From the NCBI GenBank assembly GCA_003252385.1, contig QKEH01000008.1, positions 111,166-175,165 of the forward strand: a stretch of 64,000 nt of DNA. The letters run 5' to 3'. This DNA is from Bacteroidota bacterium (lineage in GTDB: Bacteria > Bacteroidota > Bacteroidia > Bacteroidales > UBA10428). Below, one piece after another: positions 58,053-64,000 of this stretch. The first letter of the stretch is position 1, and the number at the start of each line of letters is the position of its first letter. Both the position numbers and the translations under genes were made by a program. The notes under the pieces are model-generated. The model was given only the letters and a program-made list of their open reading frames with translations, was not told the origin of the DNA and searched no databases.

Positions 58053-60374
58053 TTACTGAAACGAGACCGTCACCCCACCTCCAGAGGTGCGCAATACCAC
58101 CGGTATGCCGCCTCCGTTCATTTTACCCTGTATGGCGTTCTTTTGTGTCTGCCCCGAGAAGTTCTCCAGCGGTATGGACACCTTGTTGCCCTTCAAATCC
58201 AAATCCATACCCAGTCCTTTGGGAATACTCACACGTATACTGCCCCCGCTGGTAGTTAACTCGAGTTTTCGGCTTAATCCGGTAATGTCGGCCTGAATGG
58301 AACCTCCGCTGGTCGATGCAGAAAGATATTCGGCATATCCAATAACCGAAATACCACCCCCGCTGGTCGAAACTTCAGCTTCGCCAAGAATGTCGGTCAG
58401 ATGTATTCCTCCACCGCTGGTATGTCCGGATATGGTTCCATAGGCCTTATCCACAGTAATACTGCCTCCACTGGTATGCAGCGTCAGGTGCCCCTTCTGA
58501 TCCTTCACCTGAATGGATCCTCCGGAAGTAGTAGCATCCACCACCCCGGTAACCGATTCGATACGAATGCTTCCCCCACTGGTTTTCAAGGATTGATCCC
58601 CTTTCAGGGCATCGGCCTGTATGCTGCCCCCGCTGGTAAGCAGTTTACTGGCTACTCGGGTAGGAGCAAATACAATGAACGAAATATTTGCCCGCTTCCA
58701 CAAAGAACTATAACTGGTGCGCTTGGCATGAGCAATCACCGTATTCCCGCTTTTTTCAATTTTTATTTCATAGTAGGCCTTCAATTCATCCAACATAGGG
58801 TCGTTCGGCTTCAACAGGTGTCCGTCCACCTTGACGAAAGCCTGAACTTCCACTTCGCTTCCATTGCCCCCATGCAATTCTATACTTCCTCCTGATGTTT
58901 GTACACTGAGTTTTCCATCATCTGTCTGATTGAACTTCTTCACAATGGATGGATCTGCCCCCCAGCTATTCGTTTTGTGCCGGACGTTTTGCACCGGTTT
59001 GTTCTCATCCGGCAAGGGGTTGGAATTTATTTTGTTCGCTGCTGAAATATCCAGCCGTGCCAGGTTATTCGATGCATTCGCTGCAGTGGACAAATTGCCT
59101 TGCCGGTCATCTGGTTCGTGCTCGGCAACCTCCTGGTTGCTCTCTTGCTGTTGCAGCGCAGACAGATGGTTTCCACGGAGTTCAGCTCGGGAATTTTGAA
59201 TCGACATTGCATCCGGTTGGTTTATCATACCGGATGCAGCCTCCCGGGGTTCTTCCCCGTTGGCGTTGTTAACGTTTTGCTCGGTTCGTAGTTCTTGTTC
59301 CGATTTCTGTTTGGTGTAGGCAAAAGATACCAGGCAAACTACGACCACAATTATCGTGGCCAGAAATGCTTTGATTTTAAAATTGGTCTTCATGGTTTCG
59401 TGAATAATTAATCGTTGTATTCTTTGTTTAAGTTTCTTTTGGTTGCCTGCAAAAGCCACTGCAAACCGGGGCTGAACCAGCGATAATGCTGCCATTTCGG
59501 TGAGCGACCGGGCGAGGGTCATTTCGCTGGCACCTCCCTGAATGGCCATATCATCGCAGGCATGCTCACGCTCGGTACGCAGAGCCGACGAAAGCCACCA
59601 TATACCCGGATGGAAAAAAAAGACGGTTTCCAAAAAACTCTGGATTAGGTTCACCAGATAGTCGTTCCTATTAATATGGGCCAACTCGTGCAAAATGATA
59701 GTTTCCAGTTGCTCGGCCGACAAACCTGTAAGTACCGTAGCCGGAAACAGGATCATCGGTTTTGCGTGGCCAATAACTATGGGGGTGACAATTTTAAGGG
59801 AACTGGCTCCTCTTACCAGTCGAGCAACATTCAACTTTAAGCTCAACTTTATAATCAATTCCTGGATCGACTCGCTAACGGGTTGCGCAATACTCCTTAA
59901 TCGAAGCATCCATACCATACCCCCAACATACTTCAGGAAGAGAAAAACAAAACCCAGAAACCAAATGGCGACCAGGGCTGGCAAATGTTTTTCGAAATAC
60001 GAAACGAACCACAGGCGCAAACCGGATTCCTGGCTCCTATTGCCCGTCGAAGCAAGATTGGAAGTAAGCGATGCCGGGAGCAAACGCACATCGGCTTCAT
60101 GTTGCAGGGTCTGAGGTTGTATTTGTTCATTCATTACTTTCAGTACCGTACCAGGGTTATAATGCCTGACAAAAGTAACTGCCGAGGTCATGCAAATACC
60201 CATAAGGACCAGCACCAGCAGCGTGTAGCGCACATGGGCTTTTTTTTGATGCGTAGCCGCAAGCAAACCAAGTGCCAGCAGGGTTCCTAAGGCAATTTGC
60301 CAGATGGAATGAACCAAAGTCCACCCAAGTGCCTCAATTAAGGGATTTTCAGCGAGAAGAGCCATGGTTTTCAT
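58053..60374 (-). CDS. M56/BlaR1-like membrane metallopeptidase with C-terminal DUF4097-like TSGGS-repeat domain
   Basis: IILHELAHINRNDYLVNLIQSFLETVFFFHPGIWWLS, TM at KAFLATIIVVVVCLVSFAYT, then ten TSGG repeats. Confidence 0.9.
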   Translation of the reverse strand: MKTMALLAENPLIEALGWTLVHSIWQIALGTLLALGLLAATHQKKAHVRYTLLVLVLMGICMTSAVTFVRHYNPGTVLKVMNEQIQPQTLQHEADVRLLPASLTSNLASTGNRSQESGLRLWFVSYFEKHLPALVAIWFLGFVFLFLKYVGGMVWMLRLRSIAQPVSESIQELIIKLSLKLNVARLVRGASSLKIVTPIVIGHAKPMILFPATVLTGLSAEQLETIILHELAHINRNDYLVNLIQSFLETVFFFHPGIWWLSSALRTEREHACDDMAIQGGASEMTLARSLTEMAALSLVQPRFAVAFAGNQKKLKQRIQRLIIHETMKTNFKIKAFLATIIVVVVCLVSFAYTKQKSEQELRTEQNVNNANGEEPREAASGMINQPDAMSIQNSRAELRGNHLSALQQQESNQEVAEHEPDDRQGNLSTAANASNNLARLDISAANKINSNPLPDENKPVQNVRHKTNSWGADPSIVKKFNQTDDGKLSVQTSGGSIELHGGNGSEVEVQAFVKVDGHLLKPNDPMLDELKAYYEIKIEKSGNTVIAHAKRTSYSSLWKRANISFIVFAPTRVASKLLTSGGSIQADALKGDQSLKTSGGSIRIESVTGVVDATTSGGSIQVKDQKGHLTLHTSGGSITVDKAYGTISGHTSGGGIHLTDILGEAEVSTSGGGISVIGYAEYLSASTSGGSIQADITGLSRKLELTTSGGSIRVSIPKGLGMDLDLKGNKVSIPLENFSGQTQKNAIQGKMNGGGIPVVLRTSGGGVTVSFQ

Positions 60375-60748
60375 ATTCGGTTGTTTTTTTCCATATCATC
60401 CAACATTTTCCGTATTTCATTTATTTCTTCCTGCGAAGCCGAATAGCTGCCCAGGGTTTTCATGATCAACCGTTGGGCCGATCCCATAAATGCACCATCA
60501 AGCAGTTTATCAATCAGAACTCTCTGGGTATCGTCCTGCTGAAGTTCCGCATAATACAAATGTTTTTTACCTTCTGTCACGCGCCGCACATACCTTTTTT
60601 GGGTCATTATTTGCATGATTTTCAGAGTAGTGGTATACCCGGTAGGGCGCTCCTGATTAATACATTCATTGATTTCCTTTACCGTCTGCGGCTGTTTCTG
60701 CCACAAGAGTTGTAAGATCTCCAGTTCGGAGGCAGTTGGCTTATTCAT
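60371..60748 (-). CDS. BlaI/MecI/CopY family transcriptional repressor
   Basis: PTASELEILQLLWQKQPQTVKEINECINQERPTGYTTTLKIMQIMTQKRYVRRVTEGKKHLYYA; overlaps M56 gene by 4 nt. Confidence 0.95.
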   Translation of the reverse strand: MNKPTASELEILQLLWQKQPQTVKEINECINQERPTGYTTTLKIMQIMTQKRYVRRVTEGKKHLYYAELQQDDTQRVLIDKLLDGAFMGSAQRLIMKTLGSYSASQEEINEIRKMLDDMEKNNRI

Positions 60749-60754
60749 TTTATC

Positions 60755-60770
60755 TACGAATTAGTTCGTA
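60755..60770. promoter_or_regulatory. BlaI-type operator dyad 1
   Basis: TACGAA TTAG TTCGTA, 7 nt upstream of the repressor start codon. Confidence 0.8.
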
Positions 60771-60779
60771 ACAAATATA

Positions 60780-60795
60780 TACGAAGTTGTTCGTA
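60780..60795. promoter_or_regulatory. BlaI-type operator dyad 2
   Basis: TACGAA GTTG TTCGTA. Confidence 0.8.
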
Positions 60796-60809
60796 ATAAA
60801 AATATTTTG

Positions 60810-60825
60810 TACGAATTTTTTCGTA
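60810..60825. promoter_or_regulatory. BlaI-type operator dyad 3
   Basis: TACGAA TTTT TTCGTA. Confidence 0.8.
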
Positions 60826-60950
60826 ATTATTTTACCAAAGGAAATAGATTTTCACATTTTTCGGGTGACTGTAAATCCTTCAGGTATTGAAAAGACAGGA
60901 TCTGGAAAGTTTCTTTCGGGCTGAACGGTATATGGATGGGTACCGTCCTT

Positions 60951-62021
60951 TTATACCTGCTCCGCAAGAGGTATCGGAACCAACTGAAAACGCCCCAAAA
61001 CAGGATGATGGTCGGTATGTTCAAATTCCAGATTGATGGTTTCCACCCCAAGTACCCGAACATTGGGCGATGCCAGGAAATAGTCGATAATGGTGGTTTC
61101 AGTTTTCCCCTTGTGGTAAGGAGCCTCAACACAGCGGTTACTGGGCGTACGGCTATCGAATGCCCAGTGCCAATCGGAGGGCAATAAATCCTGAGCCACT
61201 TGCATAAAATGAATACTATCCAATTGCCATCCCAAAATTTCAGGCTTCATTTCGGGCGGGCACAGGTTCCAGTCGCCGCCCACTATTACGTAATTGCCCT
61301 GCCGGTATTCGCTTGTAACAAATGTCTTGAGTTGTTCCATTTGTTGCTTTCGCGCCTTCTCATCGCCAAAAGCCGAATTGTGGGTGTTCACCAGCAGCAG
61401 CTCCCCTCCCGACTGTACCGGATAACGGCACACCATAAAGCACCGGTCAAGCATAAACAGCTGCAGGGGAAAGCTAAAATCACCCTCGTAGGAATGGCGG
61501 GTAACTACATGGGGCTGAAAGCGGCTCAGGGTGGTTAGCCCGGCCAGCACCCTTCCCATGGGTTTGCACAGGGGCGAGGGCACAAACAGCACCTTGTAGT
61601 TTGTAGCAAAAAACGAGGCAAAATCAGGACGGAGAGAACGAAGCACAGCATATTCATCCTGATAGTAACTCCGTTTCGAATACCGGTCGACCTCCTGTAG
61701 CAAGAACACATCTACGGTATCCTGCTGTTTGATATACCTGCTTATAGCTTCCAGATTGATTGCCGTTTGTGTCTTTGAAGCCCGTACCTGCTGCCCTCCT
61801 TCATAAAAGAAATCCATATCCTTATCGAGACCCGCATAACCGATATTCCAACTTAACAGATGAATTACTGCAGTGTCGCGCAAGACCGTTGCAGTTGGCG
61901 GATCTGCCACCGTTTCAAGTGCTTCGGGACGGTAATCGGTAATCCCTATCAGAACAAAAAAAATAACGGGTAACGAAAGGGCTCCTACCCCTATCCATAC
62001 GAAACCTGAAAACCGTCTCAT
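60951..62021 (-). CDS. endonuclease/exonuclease/phosphatase family protein
   Basis: LLSWNIGYAG, VFLLQEVDRYSKRS, VNTHNSAFGDEKAR, VIVGGDWN, IIDYFLASPNV, EHTDHHPVLGRFQL. Confidence 0.92.
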   Translation of the reverse strand: MRRFSGFVWIGVGALSLPVIFFVLIGITDYRPEALETVADPPTATVLRDTAVIHLLSWNIGYAGLDKDMDFFYEGGQQVRASKTQTAINLEAISRYIKQQDTVDVFLLQEVDRYSKRSYYQDEYAVLRSLRPDFASFFATNYKVLFVPSPLCKPMGRVLAGLTTLSRFQPHVVTRHSYEGDFSFPLQLFMLDRCFMVCRYPVQSGGELLLVNTHNSAFGDEKARKQQMEQLKTFVTSEYRQGNYVIVGGDWNLCPPEMKPEILGWQLDSIHFMQVAQDLLPSDWHWAFDSRTPSNRCVEAPYHKGKTETTIIDYFLASPNVRVLGVETINLEFEHTDHHPVLGRFQLVPIPLAEQV

Positions 62022-62149
62022 GACAAAATATTTCCTTTTAAAAAATGAAACGTACCGCAAACCGGCCCTTCTCACCGGAACTCTACGCTATACCCTTCAA
62101 AGTTATGTCGAAAAAATCATACTGTACCCATTTTAAATTCAACATTCGT

Positions 62150-63262
62150 TTAAACCGTTTTCCGGTACCGCCAAATAGCCAGAGCATTGGTGCACACGGC
62201 ATATACCGAAATGGCTAGCAGTTCGTGTCGAATATCGGAAAAACCGGAACCTTTTAACAATACCATGCGGATTACCCGGATAAAATACGACATGGGATTG
62301 ATAACATTCAACTGCCGGCCCCAATGTGGCATGTTCTCTGCAGCGGTAAAAAGGCCACTCATTAAAACAAAGATCATTACAAAGAAGAACGAAACAAAAA
62401 GTACCTGTTGCTGGGTATTGGAAATGGTAGATATAAACAGCCCGATACCCAGAACGGCAATTAAATAAACGGCTGCAAACGCCAGCAAGGTGAGTACGCT
62501 CCCTTCCACCGGCACATGGAATAACAAACGGGCAATGAGCAGGCCAAATAAGAGGTCGAACAGGCCTATAATCAGGAACGGTATCAGCTTGCCGGCAATA
62601 AACTGATATTTGCGTATGGGGGTTACATTGAGCTGTTCAATAGTTCCGGCTTCTTTTTCTTTTACCAAGTTCATCCCCGACATCAGCCAGCCGATAACCG
62701 TAACCAGAATCACCAGGATACCCGGAGCCATGTAAATGCGATAGTTCAGCTCGGGATTGTACCAGTGCCTGACTGTGGTGGACACGCTTTTTAGGTCGGC
62801 CATCGACACACCTTGCTCCATCAGAATATTTCGGGAATAGCTTCCTATTACGGCACTACAATAGGCCAGGGTAAGTTCGGCCATGCTGCCGTTTATACTA
62901 TTAAGAAGCAGCTGCACCGAGGTACTCCCCTCGCTGGTCAGCTGCCGGCTGAACCCTTCGAGGATGACACATACCACCTGGGCAGCATCGGTGTGCAGCG
63001 CCTGCATCCCCGCCTCAACATCGGGGGTTGAACCGGTAGCAATGAAAAAAGGAGAACCACTCAGGGTATGGATCAAAGCAATCGATTCAGTGCTCCGATC
63101 ACCATCGACAAAGTGAATACGAATGTGTTTTATTTCGAAGGATGCGGCATAAACCAGCACCAGCATCTGAATAATGGGCACCATAATAATGGCGGTGCGC
63201 AGAAATTTATCGCGACGGATCTGTAAAAATTCTTTGCGAACAATGTGCAGAATGGTTTTCAT
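62150..63262 (-). CDS. ABC-2 type transporter permease
   Basis: LHIVRKEFLQIRRDK, MSGMNLVKEKEAGTIEQLNVTPIRKYQFIAGKLIPFLIIGLFD. Confidence 0.93.
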   Translation of the reverse strand: MKTILHIVRKEFLQIRRDKFLRTAIIMVPIIQMLVLVYAASFEIKHIRIHFVDGDRSTESIALIHTLSGSPFFIATGSTPDVEAGMQALHTDAAQVVCVILEGFSRQLTSEGSTSVQLLLNSINGSMAELTLAYCSAVIGSYSRNILMEQGVSMADLKSVSTTVRHWYNPELNYRIYMAPGILVILVTVIGWLMSGMNLVKEKEAGTIEQLNVTPIRKYQFIAGKLIPFLIIGLFDLLFGLLIARLLFHVPVEGSVLTLLAFAAVYLIAVLGIGLFISTISNTQQQVLFVSFFFVMIFVLMSGLFTAAENMPHWGRQLNVINPMSYFIRVIRMVLLKGSGFSDIRHELLAISVYAVCTNALAIWRYRKTV

Positions 63263-63276
63263 AATGGATACTGGTT

Positions 63277-64000
63277 TTAGGACAGGCGGATTTGAAATTT
63301 TCGGACACTGATCAGAATAAAACCGGCCAGCATCAGCACCATGATAGTCAATTCTTTCCAGATGTCTACAAGACCCGATCCCTTGAGCATCACCCCTTTC
63401 AGTGCCGAAAGAAACCAGCGGGGCGGCATCAGGTTGCTAAGCAAACGCAATGGAAGGGGCATATTCTCTATGGGAAAAATAAACCCCGAGAGCAGTATGG
63501 TGGGCAGCATGAGCCCCACCAGCGATATAAGCATTGCCGCCTGCTGGGTTTTTACGGCAGTAGATATGGCAATACCCAGAGAAAGGGCAAGCAGGATAAA
63601 CAGAAAACATAACCCAAAAAGCAGCGCTACACTGCCCCGAACCGGCACATGGAACAGAAAATGCCCTACCCCAACAATAACCAGCGAATTAATCACCGAG
63701 AGGCTCAGGTAGGGAACTACTTTACCGAGGATAATTTGCAACGGGCGCAATGGCGATACCAGTAGAATCTCCATGGTACCCATTTCCTTTTCCCGGGCAA
63801 TGGATACAGAAGTCATCAACGCCGAAATCAGCATCAGGATCAGTGCAATGGTGCCCGGCACAAACATATTGGCCGACCGCAACTCTTCGTTGTAAAACAT
63901 GCGATGTTCTATGCGAATGGGTGGTTTGAAGGCTTGAGGCGATTGCTCAGCAACAAATTCGTTGATGATGGATTGGGTGTAGTTAGTCAGTATTCCGGCA
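63277..64000 (-). CDS. ABC-2 type transporter permease (N-terminus outside window)
   Basis: SANMFVPGTIALILMLISALMTSVSIAREKEMGTMEILLVSPLRPLQIILGKVVPYL; frame stays open to the window edge. Confidence 0.92.
   Translation of the reverse strand, partial: AGILTNYTQSIINEFVAEQSPQAFKPPIRIEHRMFYNEELRSANMFVPGTIALILMLISALMTSVSIAREKEMGTMEILLVSPLRPLQIILGKVVPYLSLSVINSLVIVGVGHFLFHVPVRGSVALLFGLCFLFILLALSLGIAISTAVKTQQAAMLISLVGLMLPTILLSGFIFPIENMPLPLRLLSNLMPPRWFLSALKGVMLKGSGLVDIWKELTIMVLMLAGFILISVRKFQIRLS

Noticed and set aside
1-64000. Search for tRNA, rRNA, CRISPR arrays, prophage, transposases, retrons or diversity-generating elements
   Set aside because: No convincing tRNA/rRNA signature, no repeat-spacer array, no transposase, integrase or reverse-transcriptase ORF seen in the supplied track

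Overview
The gene content points to a Bacteroidota (Marinilabiliales-like) chromosomal window: T9SS type A and B sorting domains, DUF6702, SiaC/DUF1987, DUF2807, and a Bacteroidota-style -33/-7 promoter. In order it holds: (1) the end of an aromatic amino-acid cluster (aroD fragment, aroC, tyrA); (2) a coupled DUF6702 / T9SS type B / TPR operon; (3) a fused 2-hydroxyacyl-CoA dehydratase D-component + BadF-type activase beside an MCP; (4) a gene graveyard at ~7.3-16 kb with several decayed remnants; (5) an NDK-like protein, SiaC and AmrS; (6) a first MacB/FtsX-type ABC cluster; (7) an RDD / SpoIIM / DUF4129 / DUF4350 / MoxR / DUF58 cluster; (8) an APC permease-PTS IIA-TrkA_C fusion; (9) a large secreted GH86-like agarase/porphyranase with CBM6, very long poly-Ser linkers and a T9SS tail; (10) five tandem MacB-like permeases with one ATPase and one HlyD/MacA adaptor, divergent from a sigma-54 regulator/histidine kinase pair, with a candidate -24/-12 promoter between them; (11) a BlaI/BlaR1-like pair whose peptidase carries a TSGGS-repeat DUF4097-like domain, preceded by three perfect 16-bp dyads; (12) an endonuclease/phosphatase and two ABC-2 permeases. 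The least explained signal is a set of intergenic arrays with 7-nt periodicity, several arranged as inverted repeats. All family calls come from reading the translations; no searches were run.
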